The notes under the pieces are model-generated. The model ran no database searches. It was not told where the DNA came from and saw nothing but the letters and a program-made list of their open reading frames with translations. Source: Caulobacter sp. BP25 (lineage in GTDB: Bacteria; Pseudomonadota; Alphaproteobacteria; Caulobacterales; Caulobacteraceae). From it: a stretch of DNA of 64,000 nt. The DNA is taken from positions 124,001-188,000 of the forward strand of contig NZ_PEGH01000020.1 of assembly GCF_002737755.1 (NCBI RefSeq). The letters are read 5' to 3'. Made by a program: the position numbers and the translations under genes. Shown here in pieces: positions 1 through 8,601 of this stretch (positions are counted from its first letter, which is position 1; every line of letters starts with the position of its first letter).

Positions 1-1610
1 TTGGCCGTGTCACCGTTGAAGGTGAAGCCGCCGAACAGCTGCTCATAGTCTTGCGACGAGTTGATGCGGGTGCGGATGAAGTTGGCCGCGGCGGCCGACA
101 TGGTGCCGTTGCCGAAGATGTTCACCGGCACGCAGCCGTTGGACGGGTCGGCGCAGGCGGTGCCCGTGGCGTTCAGCAGCAGGCCTTGCTGGATGCGGGC
201 CAGGCTGGTGTCGCCCAGCAGCGTGTTGCTGCCATGGGTGTTGCCGTACTGGAAGTAGACGTCGAAGCCGCCGTTGATGGCCTCGATGTCGCCCTTCATG
301 CCCAGCTGCATCTGGTAGCCGAAGAAGTTGAACTTCGACACGCGCGGCCCCACGTCGCTCAGGCGCTTGTTGAAGACGCCAGTGACCGTGTCGAAGAGGC
401 CGTCGCCGTCGGTATCGACGTCGGTGTAGGTGCCGGTCGCCCAGGGGCTGGAAGCGGCGATCTGATAGCTGGTGGTCGAGCCGAGACCCTTTAGGGCGTT
501 CTTGGCCGCCGCCGTCAGGAACGGGTTGTTGTCCAGCGTGAAGCGGAAGACCCGGTTCCCGACAGGCGTCGGAGCCAACTGGGTGACGACCTTCGAATTG
601 ACGAAGTTGCCCTTGGCGTAGACCGTCAGGCCCGGCTTGACCTCATAGCTGGCCAGCGAGGTGAGCGAGTAGCGCTCTTGCGGCGTCTGGAGGTAGTTGA
701 CCGGCGCGAAATTGTAAGTGTCGTTCGCTTCGTTGTAGAGGCGCACGTCGCCATTCGACAGGAACAGAGCGGAGTCTGCGGAAGTCGGAGCACGTCCCAG
801 GCCGGGGAAGTCAATCACCTTCCCGCCGACGAACGTTCCGACACGACCCGGCTCCATAGAACCCGAGCCCGACGGGACTAGGCCGGTCCGAGCAGTGTTG
901 TCGCCCCAGGCGCTGCTCAGCATGCCGCCGCGCTCGCCCTGGGTCAGGGCTTCGCGCTTGTTGTAACCCAGGCTCAGGACCACGTTGCCCTTACGATCGG
1001 CGAAGTTGGCGCCCATCGTCAGGTCGGCCGAATAGATCGGGGCTTCGCCCTTGTCCGTGGTCGAATAGCCGGTCGAGAATTCCAGCCCTTCGAAGTCGTC
1101 CTTCAGGATGAAGTTGACCACGCCGGCGATGGCGTCGGAACCATAGACGGCCGAGCCGCCGCCCGAGACGACGTCGATGCTCTTGATGAGCGCGGTCGGG
1201 ATCAGGTTCAGGTCGACGGTGCCGCTTTGTGTGGTCGGGGTCTGACGCTTGCCGTCGACCAGCACCAGGGTGCGGTTCGCGCCAAGGCCGCGCAGGTTGA
1301 CCGTCGCGGTGCCGTTGTTGCCGTTGTTGACGGTCGAGGTGATGCCCGGGACGGCCTGCGGCAGGGTGTTCAGCAGGTTTTCGGTGTTGACGACGCCCGA
1401 CTGCCGCAGTTCGGCCGCGCCCACGCTGGCGATCGGGCTGGACGAGGTCAGGTCGGGACGCGCGATGCGCGAGCCGGTGACGACGATTTCCTCGACCTGA
1501 GCAGACTCTTCCGTCGCCTGCTGAGCCCAGGCCCCGACGGCCGGCAGCATGACGCCGCAGAGGATGGAAGACGCCAACAGGCTCTTCCGACGGCTAACAA
1601 AACCCAACAA
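1..1610 (-). CDS. TonB-dependent outer-membrane receptor (5' part, runs off the window)
   Basis: N-terminal ~535 residues of a TonB-dependent receptor, which would import a siderophore or oligosaccharide across the outer membrane. The start is a TTG at 1610 (or 1607) behind a strong GGAGG at 1616-1620; no ATG lies upstream in frame. A signal peptide ending AWA-QQ is followed by EEIVVTGSRIAR and a plug domain with NLRGLGANRTLVLVDGKR and GSDAIAGVVNF, the classic plug signatures. The barrel then runs off the window without a stop. The substrate cannot be read from sequence; proximity to xylan hydrolases suggests a plant oligosaccharide. Family call is secure. Confidence 0.93.
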   Translation of the reverse strand, partial: MLGFVSRRKSLLASSILCGVMLPAVGAWAQQATEESAQVEEIVVTGSRIARPDLTSSSPIASVGAAELRQSGVVNTENLLNTLPQAVPGITSTVNNGNNGTATVNLRGLGANRTLVLVDGKRQTPTTQSGTVDLNLIPTALIKSIDVVSGGGSAVYGSDAIAGVVNFILKDDFEGLEFSTGYSTTDKGEAPIYSADLTMGANFADRKGNVVLSLGYNKREALTQGERGGMLSSAWGDNTARTGLVPSGSGSMEPGRVGTFVGGKVIDFPGLGRAPTSADSALFLSNGDVRLYNEANDTYNFAPVNYLQTPQERYSLTSLASYEVKPGLTVYAKGNFVNSKVVTQLAPTPVGNRVFRFTLDNNPFLTAAAKNALKGLGSTTSYQIAASSPWATGTYTDVDTDGDGLFDTVTGVFNKRLSDVGPRVSKFNFFGYQMQLGMKGDIEAINGGFDVYFQYGNTHGSNTLLGDTSLARIQQGLLLNATGTACADPSNGCVPVNIFGNGTMSAAAANFIRTRINSSQDYEQLFGGFTFNGDTA

Positions 1611-1850
1611 TTCCACCTCCAAAAACTTGGCGTCGCCGACATAGCGCGGCGGCGAGCGCTCCCCCCCGGTTCCTCAGGAACTGGGCATTGGCGCATGGAG
1701 GCGGTGTCCGCCGTCTCGGGTCAACCACGGCTCATGTCGGCTCAGCAAGAAATTCGGCACAGTGTCTCAAATGCGACACATTATCGCATGTTTCTCGGGA
1801 ACCGGGCCATAAAAGGCTATGAATTTCAGGGAGATGGAGAGAACTCGCCA

Positions 1851-1907
1851 ATTGCCAACTGACAACATTTGGCAATGTTCGGGCTAGAAAATATTGATTC
1901 TTGTCAA
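1851..1907 (-). promoter_or_regulatory. Putative promoter and operator palindrome upstream of the TonB receptor
   Basis: On the minus strand a TTGACA at 1907-1902 is followed 13 nt later by TCTAGCCC, a partial match to the Caulobacter housekeeping -10. Just downstream lies an 8-bp inverted repeat, ATTGCCAA at 1851-1858 and TTGGCAAT at 1869-1876, with a 10-nt spacer. The layout fits a repressor site near the transcription start. The rest of the 1611-2197 gap holds a weaker GTGTC/GACAC repeat near 1760-1777 and nothing else I can support. Confidence 0.35.
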
Positions 1908-2197
1908 ATCCCTCCAAGCAAACCCCGAGCAGTCGTAACGCCGTTCGCGTAGCCTGGTCTAAAAGATTGCAAATCGTAACGGAGCGATCAGCCTGGGAGG
2001 AGCGATCAGGCCGCCCGAGTTAACGGTACCAGACACTTCCTCTACATTGCAGAGCTCAAAGAGAAGGTAAAAGTTGTTTGGATGGCCGATATTTTAAGCC
2101 CCAGAAAGTGCCGGGTGGTTGCACCGCGCTGAGAAGCATCGCTTGAATATAAGCGCGACAGATTGACGCCGCCCGTGCGTCGCGTATCCGAGTTCGA

Positions 2198-2929
2198 ATG
2201 GCCCTGCACTCGCCCCTGAGAATCAACTCTGACCTGCCGGTCGACACGTTCGCCGCCCGCTTCGCGCAGGACGGCTATGTGCAGATTCCGGTGTTCCTGG
2301 CGCCCGAGGACGCCGAAGCGGTGGCGAGCCTGCTGGAGCCGCTGACCTGGAACATCGTCGCGCCGGACGAGACGGCCGAGACGCTGGTCATCACGCCGGA
2401 CGTGATCAAGAAGTTCGGCGAGGCCCAGGTCCGTCAGTTTCTTCAGGGCGCCATCCGCCGCGCCGGAAAGACCTTCTCTTTCGTCCACATGTCCTACGCG
2501 TTGCAGGACGAGTACCCTCGCGCGCCGCAGACGCCCATTCACCGCGCGACCGAGTTTCTTGAAAGCCGGGCGTTCCTGGATTTCGGCGGTCGCGTGATCG
2601 GCGCGCCCGAGGTCGCCGGCGTTCGGGTCCAGGCGTCCTACTACCGACCCGGCGATTTCCTGACGGTGCACGACGACAGCCATCGCAAGGACCATCGCCT
2701 GGCCGCCTTCACCCTGGGCTTCACGCGCCGATGGCGGCCCGACTGGGGCGGCCAGCTCCTGTTCCATGACACCGATGGAAACGTCACCCGCGGCCTCGCG
2801 CCAGGCTTCAATGTGCTGACCCTGTTCAAGGTGCCGACCGCCCACTCGGTGGCGCAGGTCGCCAGCTATGCCGAGACCAAGCGGCTATCGCTGACGGGGT
2901 GGCTGCTGGGCGGCAAGGACGCCGACTGA
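2198..2929 (+). CDS. 2OG-Fe(II) oxygenase, prolyl-4-hydroxylase type
   Basis: Non-haem iron, 2-oxoglutarate-dependent dioxygenase of 243 aa. The double-stranded beta-helix is in the C-terminal half. The metal ligands are visible as HDD (His-x-Asp) after the YYRPGDFLTV segment and as the distal His in TAHSV, with the 2OG-binding Arg in KRLSLTGW. This layout resembles the Tpa1/Ofd1 and P4H-like group, which hydroxylates prolines in proteins or free amino acids. The substrate is unknown. It starts at ATG 2198, and its stop overlaps the next start (TGATG at 2927-2931), so the two genes are translationally coupled. It is divergent from the TonB receptor. Confidence 0.88.
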   Translation: MALHSPLRINSDLPVDTFAARFAQDGYVQIPVFLAPEDAEAVASLLEPLTWNIVAPDETAETLVITPDVIKKFGEAQVRQFLQGAIRRAGKTFSFVHMSYALQDEYPRAPQTPIHRATEFLESRAFLDFGGRVIGAPEVAGVRVQASYYRPGDFLTVHDDSHRKDHRLAAFTLGFTRRWRPDWGGQLLFHDTDGNVTRGLAPGFNVLTLFKVPTAHSVAQVASYAETKRLSLTGWLLGGKDAD

Positions 2930-3477
2930 TGAAAAGCAAGATGATGATCCGCCCTGCCCTCTCCATGGCCCTGGCCTTCACCCTGGTTGGCGGTAGCGCC
3001 ATGGCCCTGACCGGCTCGGAGCCGGACGTGATCAAGGCGCTCAAGGCCTGCAGCGCCATCAAGGCCGATGGCGAGCGACTGGCCTGCTACGACAAGGCCG
3101 CCCAGTCGGTCGCCAAGGCGCAGGAAACGGGCGAGGTCATCATCATCGACAAGCAGGCGGCCCGCGCTGCTCGGCGCCAGGCGTTCGGCCTGGAATTGCC
3201 GACCCTGTCGATCCTGGACCGCGGAGCGGACAAGAGCGAGACCGAGACGCTGCAGGCCACGGTCAAGTCCGCTCGCGCCGACGCCGACGGCCGCCTGGTG
3301 CTGACCCTCGAAGACGGCGCGGTCTGGCGGCAACTTGACGACCGGACCTTGGGCAAGCCGCCCAAGCCGGGCGCATCGGTCGAAATCCGCAAGGCCGCCA
3401 TGGGCAGCTACCTGATGAAGATCGGCGGCCAGCCGGCCATTCGAGTTCGTCGCAGCGAGAGCGGCGCGGCGCGCTGA
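2929..3477 (+). CDS. Exported conserved hypothetical protein with LACYD motif
   Basis: A 182-aa protein that begins MKSKMMIRPALSMALAF, an evident signal peptide ending near SAMA-LTG. The mature part starts with a helical segment holding two cysteines, KACSAIKADGERLACYDKA, which could form a disulfide. It ends in a beta-rich region (LTLEDGAVWRQLDD, VEIRKAAMGSYLMKI). Such C-x(n)-LACYD exported proteins are common and uncharacterised in alphaproteobacteria. The chosen ATG at 2929 overlaps the oxygenase stop, so the pair probably forms one operon. No function assigned. Confidence 0.8.
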   Translation: MKSKMMIRPALSMALAFTLVGGSAMALTGSEPDVIKALKACSAIKADGERLACYDKAAQSVAKAQETGEVIIIDKQAARAARRQAFGLELPTLSILDRGADKSETETLQATVKSARADADGRLVLTLEDGAVWRQLDDRTLGKPPKPGASVEIRKAAMGSYLMKIGGQPAIRVRRSESGAAR

Positions 3478-3562
3478 GCAGCCTCGCCAGCGTCGTTTCC
3501 TGCGGCTCCATCGCGAAACGCGGTTGATCTTACAAGCAGCGCGCGGTCATCTGACCAGTATC

Positions 3563-5155
3563 ATGCGCCTCAAGATCGCCCGCCTCGCCGCCGCCCTGGC
3601 CATCGCCGTATCGCCTGTTTGCGTCCGCGCCGAGGCGATCCCTCGCATCGCGCCGGTCAACGGCGTCCAACGCCTGCTGGTCGACGACAAACCGTTCCTG
3701 ATCCTGGGCGGTGAGCTCGGCAATTCTTCAAGCTCGGACCTCAAGGACCTTTCGCGCCACTGGCCCGTCATGAAAGCGGCGAACCTCAACACCGTGCTGG
3801 CGCCCGTCAGCTGGGAGCAGGTCGAGCCGGTCGAGGGGCGGTTCGACTTCACCGTGCTGGACGGGATGATCCAGCAGGCCCGCGCGCAGGACATGCGCCT
3901 GGTGCTGCTGTGGTTCGGGGCCTGGAAGAACAGCATGTCGACCTACGTCCCGGCCTGGGTGAAGCGCGACCGCGACCGCTTTCCCCATGCCCAAACGGCG
4001 GACGGGCGGGCTGTGGAGATACTCAGCGCTTCCTATCCCGCCACCCGCGACGCCGACGCTCGCGCCTTCGCCGCGATGATGGCCCACCTGAAGGCCGTGG
4101 ACGGCGACAAGCGCACCGTCCTGATGATCCAGGTCGAGAACGAGATCGGCATGCTTGCCGAGGCCCGGGACCACACGAAAGCCGCTCAGGAGGACTTCCG
4201 CAAGCCCGTGCCGGCCACCGCCCTCAAGGCGCTGAGCGCCCAGATCAAGGGGCGAAAGACCGGAACCTGGGAAGAAGTGTTCGGCGCCTCACTGGCCACC
4301 GACGAACTGTGGCAGGCCTGGACCTTCGGCCGTTATGTCGAGGCGGTGACTGCGGCCGGCAAGAAGGCCTATCCGCTGCCGATGTACGTCAACGCCGCCT
4401 TGCCCCGGCCGGGAGCCGCGCCGGGCGGCTATCCCAGCGCGGGCCCTCTACCGCACCTGATCGACCTGTGGCGCGCGGCGGCTCCGTCCTTGGATATGCT
4501 GAGCCCCGATATCTACTACCCCGACTTCATGAAGTGGGTTCCGCCCTACGATCGCGCGGACCAGCCGCTGTTCATTCCGGAGGCCGACCAGGCCGGCAAG
4601 ACCCCCGCGCCCGGCAACGCCTTCTGGGCGTTCGGCGAGCATGACGCGATCGGCTTCTCGCCCTTCTCGATCGAGGACCTGCCCCCTAGCGGCGTCAAGA
4701 CCCTGGGGGCGGCGTATCGCCTGCTGGACCGCTTAAGCCCCCTGATCACCACGCACGACGGCGGCAAGACCAAGCGCGGCTTCCGCGCTCCGGTCGCCTA
4801 TGACGGAACGATCGACCTGACGCCCCGCAAGACCAGCTTCGGCCCCTGGGAGGTCACCGCGACCGTTGTCGATCCCTGGACGCCCAAGGACAGCCAGGAC
4901 TATGCCAGCCATGGTGGCCTGATGATCCAGACGGGTCCGGACGAGTTCCTGGTCGCCGGACGCGGGGTTACCTTCACCTTCGCGACGAAGGGCGCCAGCG
5001 TGGGCCTGGAGAGCGTGCGGGAGCTGACCTTCCAGGACGGGAAATGGGTCGATGGCCGCTGGCTGAACGGCGACCAGACGCACCAGGGCCGCCACGTGCG
5101 CTTGCCGCCGTCCGACTTCGGCGTCCAGCGGGTGAAGCTGTATCGGTACCGATAG
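3563..5155 (+). CDS. GH35-family beta-galactosidase-like glycoside hydrolase (DUF5597 C-terminal domain)
   Basis: A 530-aa exported glycosidase. The start is ATG 3563, giving MRLKIARLAAALAIAVS and a signal peptide ending VRAEA; the in-frame TTG at 3524 adds residues with no signal character. The TIM barrel shows SWEQVEPVEGRFDF, then VENEIG (the acid/base Glu region) and LFIPEAD, where the nucleophile is expected. The C-terminal beta region (DQTHQGRHVRLPPSDFGVQ) matches the DUF5597 tail of GH35 proteins near xylan loci. It probably removes a beta-linked galactosyl or related side sugar from xyloglucan or xylan; the exact specificity is unknown. It ends just before an inverted-repeat region. 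Confidence 0.85.
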   Translation: MRLKIARLAAALAIAVSPVCVRAEAIPRIAPVNGVQRLLVDDKPFLILGGELGNSSSSDLKDLSRHWPVMKAANLNTVLAPVSWEQVEPVEGRFDFTVLDGMIQQARAQDMRLVLLWFGAWKNSMSTYVPAWVKRDRDRFPHAQTADGRAVEILSASYPATRDADARAFAAMMAHLKAVDGDKRTVLMIQVENEIGMLAEARDHTKAAQEDFRKPVPATALKALSAQIKGRKTGTWEEVFGASLATDELWQAWTFGRYVEAVTAAGKKAYPLPMYVNAALPRPGAAPGGYPSAGPLPHLIDLWRAAAPSLDMLSPDIYYPDFMKWVPPYDRADQPLFIPEADQAGKTPAPGNAFWAFGEHDAIGFSPFSIEDLPPSGVKTLGAAYRLLDRLSPLITTHDGGKTKRGFRAPVAYDGTIDLTPRKTSFGPWEVTATVVDPWTPKDSQDYASHGGLMIQTGPDEFLVAGRGVTFTFATKGASVGLESVRELTFQDGKWVDGRWLNGDQTHQGRHVRLPPSDFGVQRVKLYRYR

Positions 5156-5247
5156 CGCTTCCTCCGGTACGCCTGCGCCCGGAAGCGGACGTAGCGATAG
5201 TCTGTTCAGGGAGTGGAGGCGACCTGCCCATCTCTTCTCAATAACTC

Positions 5248-5382
5248 CCGTCATTCCCGCCCATGTGGCGGGAACCTCTCTGTCCGTCGCAGGTGCGGGT
5301 GGGGCGGACTGCCAAGCAGTCCGCTTGCGCTTCACGTGTCAGCTGAAACAGGGGTTCCCGCCACAAGGGCGGGAATGACGGA
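5248..5382. repeat. Paired inverted intergenic repeat, family A (TCATTCCCGCC type)
   Basis: The left unit begins CGTCATTCCCGCCCATGTGG and the right unit ends CCACAAGGGCGGGAATGACG, about 110 nt apart in inverted orientation. The same family recurs at 63718-63760. It lies between the convergent GH35 and GH43 genes. The rest of the 5156-5473 gap holds only a CGCTTCC/GGAAGCG hairpin at about 5157-5188, which may terminate GH35 transcription. Confidence 0.8.
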
Positions 5383-5473
5383 GTTTTATTGGGTTGGGTC
5401 CGCTATGGGGCGAAAGCCCGCCTCGACCCAGACGCCGATTTCGGACGTTCCAACCACGGCGGCAAGAGGCGCC

Positions 5474-7174
5474 CTACTGCTCCGCGCCGTGGGCGTAGAC
5501 GCCCAGCATGGTCCCGACGAAGCCGCCGGCGATCTTGGTGCTGAGCGTGGTCCCGTCCGCGCCCGCCTTCAGCACCTCCCACTTGCCCGGAGCCACCCCG
5601 TAGGCGAAGTCGAGGCTCCCGGCCTTGGCGGCGATCTTCAGGTTCAAGGGCTGGCCGTCCTTGAGGGAAACTGGCTTCTCGGCCACCACGAGGCCATCGA
5701 CCGGATCGTTCTTGCCAGCCCGCCTCTCGACCCGCACCAGCGTCTTGCCGCCGGCGCGGACCAGACCCACGAACCAGTAGAAGTCGTCGCTTTGCACCGC
5801 GACCAAGCCCGCCTTGTCGCCGTCGGCCTTGGGCGTGAAACGCACCGTCGCCTGGACCGTGGCGTTCATGTGCTGCTGGCGGCGCGCCCAGATCGAAGGC
5901 TGCTCGTGGCCGCCGATCTTGTCCTTGCGGGCCTCCACGTTCAGCGTCCCGCCCTTCACCGACCACCAGCGCTTGCTGGGGATGCGCATGGTCATCCAGC
6001 TGTTGGGCAGCTGGGGACCGACGAAGCTCTCGGCCGCCTTGAACGGGCCCGAGGTCGGCGGGGCCGGAGTCTCTTTCTTGCTTGAAGGGGGCAGCTTCGG
6101 CGCATCGGCCACATACGGGATGGTCTTGCCGTTCTCCAGGATCACCGGCCAGCCGTCCTTCCACGCGACCGGCAGCAGGAAGGTCTCGCGGCCAGTGTTG
6201 TAGAGATCATCGCCATAAGGCCGGACGGCCAGGAAGGTGGCCCACCACTGGCCGTCCGGCGTGTCGACGATGTCGGCGTGGCCGGCTGAGGTGATCGGCA
6301 GCGGGCGATCCTTGGGCAGGCCGCGCTGGGTCAGGATCGGGCTCTTGTCATAGGGGACGTAAGGCCCCGTCACCGACTTTGAGCGCAAGGCCACCTGGCT
6401 GTGTCCCTCGGCCGTGCCGCCCTCGGCGGCGGTCAGATAGTACCAACCGTCCTTCTTCAGGATATGCGGCCCCTCGGGCCAGATCGGCTTGGTCGAGGGA
6501 TCAACGCCCTTGTCCAGCAGCACCGAGCGGGGCCCGATCGTCTTCTTAGCTTTCGGGTCGTACTCCTGGATCCAGATGGCGCGATGGCCCTGGTATTCGG
6601 CCGGTCCCGGCGGCTCCTCGTTGTTGACGATCCAGCCTCGCCCGTCGTCGTCGAAGAACAGCGAGGCGTCGATGCCGCCGACCTGTGGCAGCCACACAGG
6701 ATCGGACCACGGACCTCGCGGGTCCTTGGCGGTGATCAGGAAGTTGCCGCCGCAGTCGACGCAGGTGTTGAGGATGTAAAAGAGGCCGTCGTGATGGGTG
6801 ATCGCCGGGGCGAACACGGCCCGCGACAGGCCCAGCCGCTTGAAGTCCAGCATGCCCGGCCGGTCGATGGCGTTGCCGATCTGGGTCCAGTTCACCAGGT
6901 CGGTCGAGTGGTGGATCGGCAGGCCGGGGAACCAGGCGAAGGTCGAGTTGACCAGGTAGTAGTCCTTGCCGACCCGCGTGATGCTGGGGTCGGGATAGAA
7001 GCCCTGCACGACCGGGTTGCGGTACTGGCCCGGCCCGGCCTTGATCGCGTCTGAGGGGTCGCTGCCCTGGTAGACGAAGTTGCTGAACGCGGCGGTGTTG
7101 GGCGCGGCCCATGCCACGGAGGGGGCGGCGGCGGGGGCGGCCAGCAGGGCCAGGGTTATCGCCGTTCGGATCAT
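5474..7174 (-). CDS. GH43 beta-xylosidase / arabinofuranosidase
   Basis: A 566-aa exported five-bladed propeller glycosidase. It has a signal peptide (LALLAAPAAAPSVAWA) and then GFYPDPSITRVGKDYYLVNS, with the general-base Asp in YPDPS. Further along are VGGIDASLFFDDDG, with the pKa-modulating Asp, and WPEGPHIL, with the acid Glu. From about residue 375 a C-terminal beta-sandwich of the GH43_C2 type follows. It should release xylose (or arabinose) from xylo-oligosaccharides, probably in the periplasm. ATG 7174 follows GGGAGA. It sits downstream of the GH10 xylanase on the same strand, with a repeat unit between them, so it is likely co-regulated or part of the same operon. Confidence 0.93.
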   Translation of the reverse strand: MIRTAITLALLAAPAAAPSVAWAAPNTAAFSNFVYQGSDPSDAIKAGPGQYRNPVVQGFYPDPSITRVGKDYYLVNSTFAWFPGLPIHHSTDLVNWTQIGNAIDRPGMLDFKRLGLSRAVFAPAITHHDGLFYILNTCVDCGGNFLITAKDPRGPWSDPVWLPQVGGIDASLFFDDDGRGWIVNNEEPPGPAEYQGHRAIWIQEYDPKAKKTIGPRSVLLDKGVDPSTKPIWPEGPHILKKDGWYYLTAAEGGTAEGHSQVALRSKSVTGPYVPYDKSPILTQRGLPKDRPLPITSAGHADIVDTPDGQWWATFLAVRPYGDDLYNTGRETFLLPVAWKDGWPVILENGKTIPYVADAPKLPPSSKKETPAPPTSGPFKAAESFVGPQLPNSWMTMRIPSKRWWSVKGGTLNVEARKDKIGGHEQPSIWARRQQHMNATVQATVRFTPKADGDKAGLVAVQSDDFYWFVGLVRAGGKTLVRVERRAGKNDPVDGLVVAEKPVSLKDGQPLNLKIAAKAGSLDFAYGVAPGKWEVLKAGADGTTLSTKIAGGFVGTMLGVYAHGAEQ

Positions 7175-7200
7175 TCGTCTCTCCCTTGTGGGGCTGTTGA

Positions 7201-7338
7201 GCGCCCCCTCCGTCTCGCCGCCGATGGCGGCGATCCACCTCCCCCGCTTTGCGAGGGAGGATGCTGCGACCTCCTCCTCACCCGCGACGCGGGGGAGGTT
7301 GCGCGGTGCGGATACGCGCCGCGACGGAGGGGGCGCTG
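7201..7338. repeat. Paired inverted intergenic repeat, family C (GCCCCCTCCGTC type)
   Basis: Begins GCGCCCCCTCCGTC and ends GACGGAGGGGGCGC, with inner CACCTCCCCC and GGGGGAGGT units. Other copies are at 14695-14812, 15917-16072, 27056-27189 and 54538-54671. It lies between GH43 and GH10 on the same strand. Confidence 0.8.
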
Positions 7339-7339
7339 G

Positions 7340-8509
7340 TTAAACCTCCCGCGCCGGCGCCGCCCGCAGCGCCGCAGCCACCGCCTCGCGCAACGGCTTG
7401 GGCTTGTAGTCGTCATCATAGAGCGTCGGGCGCTTGGGCTTGCCATCCTGGCGCAGCCATTGGCCCTGCAGCCACGAGTATTTGTCGATCATGCCCCAGG
7501 CCAAAACCTCCTTGGTCTGGCGGTAGCTCAGCACATGGTCGAGGAAGGCCTTGGCGTAAGCCGCCACCGCCGCGTCGCGCGGGCCAAAGTCATAGACCAG
7601 CCCCTTGTCGTGGACGTCGAACTCGGTGACCAAAAGGTCATAGCCCATGCCGGTGACGTCGTTCAGGAACGCCGTCCATTCCTTCTCCTGCGGCTTGCCA
7701 AAGCCGGTGAAGGTATCGGCGTTTTCCGCCCCGATATGGCTCTGGATGCCCAGGGCGTCGACGGGCGTCCCCCGCTTCTTGAAGCCTTCCAGCAGCTTGA
7801 GCACACCGTAGCGGTGCTTCTCGTTGCCGACTTCCTGGCTCATGTAGTCGTTGTAGACGAGGCGCGCCTTGGGCGCGGCCTCTCGGGCCACGTGGAAGGA
7901 GAGATCCAGCACCTCCTCCTTGCCCATGGCGTCCGACAGGAAGGTCGAGCGGATCGACCCGTCCTTGGGGTCGACAGTCTCGTTGACCACGTCCCACGAG
8001 ATCATCTGCGGATAGCGCGCGCACAGGGTCTGGATGTGCTCGGTGACCATCTTGGCCGCCGCCTGGGCGGGGCGCCCCCCGAAGTCGTAGGTCTTGGTCC
8101 AGGCCGGAAACCACTGCGGGTGATGCCACAGCAGGGTGTGGCCGCGCAGGGCCTGGCCGTTCTCACGGGCGAAGGCGGCGATGCGGTCGGCGCGGCTGAA
8201 GTCGAAGCTCTCCGGGCCCGCCGCGCGGACCACGTACCACTTCAGCTCGTTCTCGGGGACCAGAACTCCGCACTCGCGGGCCAGGATGGCGCGATAGCGG
8301 GCGTCCTCGAACGGGCCACGGGTGGCGCCGGGCGGACCGGCGGGAACCGCCGATCCAAAGTACAGCCCCTTCGCCTTGGCCAGGTCCCGCAGCGGAGTCT
8401 CGTCGGCGAAAGCGCCAGAGGGAGGCAGGCTCGCGAGTAGGCCGGCGGCCGCGCCAGCGGCCATCGCGAGCGCCTGTCGCCGTGTTGGTTCGATTGGACT
8501 CGAAGCCAT
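7340..8509 (-). CDS. GH10 endo-1,4-beta-xylanase
   Basis: A 389-aa secreted xylanase. The N-terminus TRRQALAMAAGAAAGLLA resembles a twin-arginine signal, so Tat export is likely. GH10 landmarks are all present: NELKW, RGHTLLWHHPQWFP, WDVVNE (acid/base Glu), GIQSHI, LLVTEFDV (nucleophile Glu) and WGMIDKYSWL. It hydrolyses internal beta-1,4-xylosyl bonds to feed the neighbouring GH43 and GH67 enzymes. ATG 8509 follows GGGAGG at good spacing. A GGTAGCGCTACC palindrome lies 28-39 nt upstream, the type linked to xylose-responsive Caulobacter genes. Confidence 0.96.
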   Translation of the reverse strand: MASSPIEPTRRQALAMAAGAAAGLLASLPPSGAFADETPLRDLAKAKGLYFGSAVPAGPPGATRGPFEDARYRAILARECGVLVPENELKWYVVRAAGPESFDFSRADRIAAFARENGQALRGHTLLWHHPQWFPAWTKTYDFGGRPAQAAAKMVTEHIQTLCARYPQMISWDVVNETVDPKDGSIRSTFLSDAMGKEEVLDLSFHVAREAAPKARLVYNDYMSQEVGNEKHRYGVLKLLEGFKKRGTPVDALGIQSHIGAENADTFTGFGKPQEKEWTAFLNDVTGMGYDLLVTEFDVHDKGLVYDFGPRDAAVAAYAKAFLDHVLSYRQTKEVLAWGMIDKYSWLQGQWLRQDGKPKRPTLYDDDYKPKPLREAVAAALRAAPAREV

Positions 8510-8536
8510 GGTCGCCTCCCGTTTTATCAGCGGCGC

Positions 8537-8548
8537 GGTAGCGCTACC
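8537..8548 (-). promoter_or_regulatory. Putative XylR-type operator upstream of the xylanase
   Basis: Perfect 12-bp palindrome GGTAGCGCTACC, preceded on the minus strand by AT, about 28 nt upstream of the GH10 start. From memory, the Caulobacter xylX promoter carries a near-identical TGTTAGCGCTACCA bound by the LacI-family repressor XylR, relieved by xylose. The site is seen; the regulator is inferred. Confidence 0.6.
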
Positions 8549-8601
8549 ATTTTGACAGCAGAGGACCTTAGACGGGCGGCGGGGTCAAGCGGTTAGAGGT
8601 C

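Noticed and set aside
1732..1917. 61-codon minus-strand frame upstream of the TonB receptor
   Set aside because: It overlaps the proposed promoter and palindrome and has no start signal or family resemblance.
5141..5154. TATCGGTACCGATA palindrome similar to the GntR operators
   Set aside because: It lies in the last codons of the GH35 gene and lacks the GTACCGGTAC core; probably chance from Tyr-Arg-Tyr-Arg codons.
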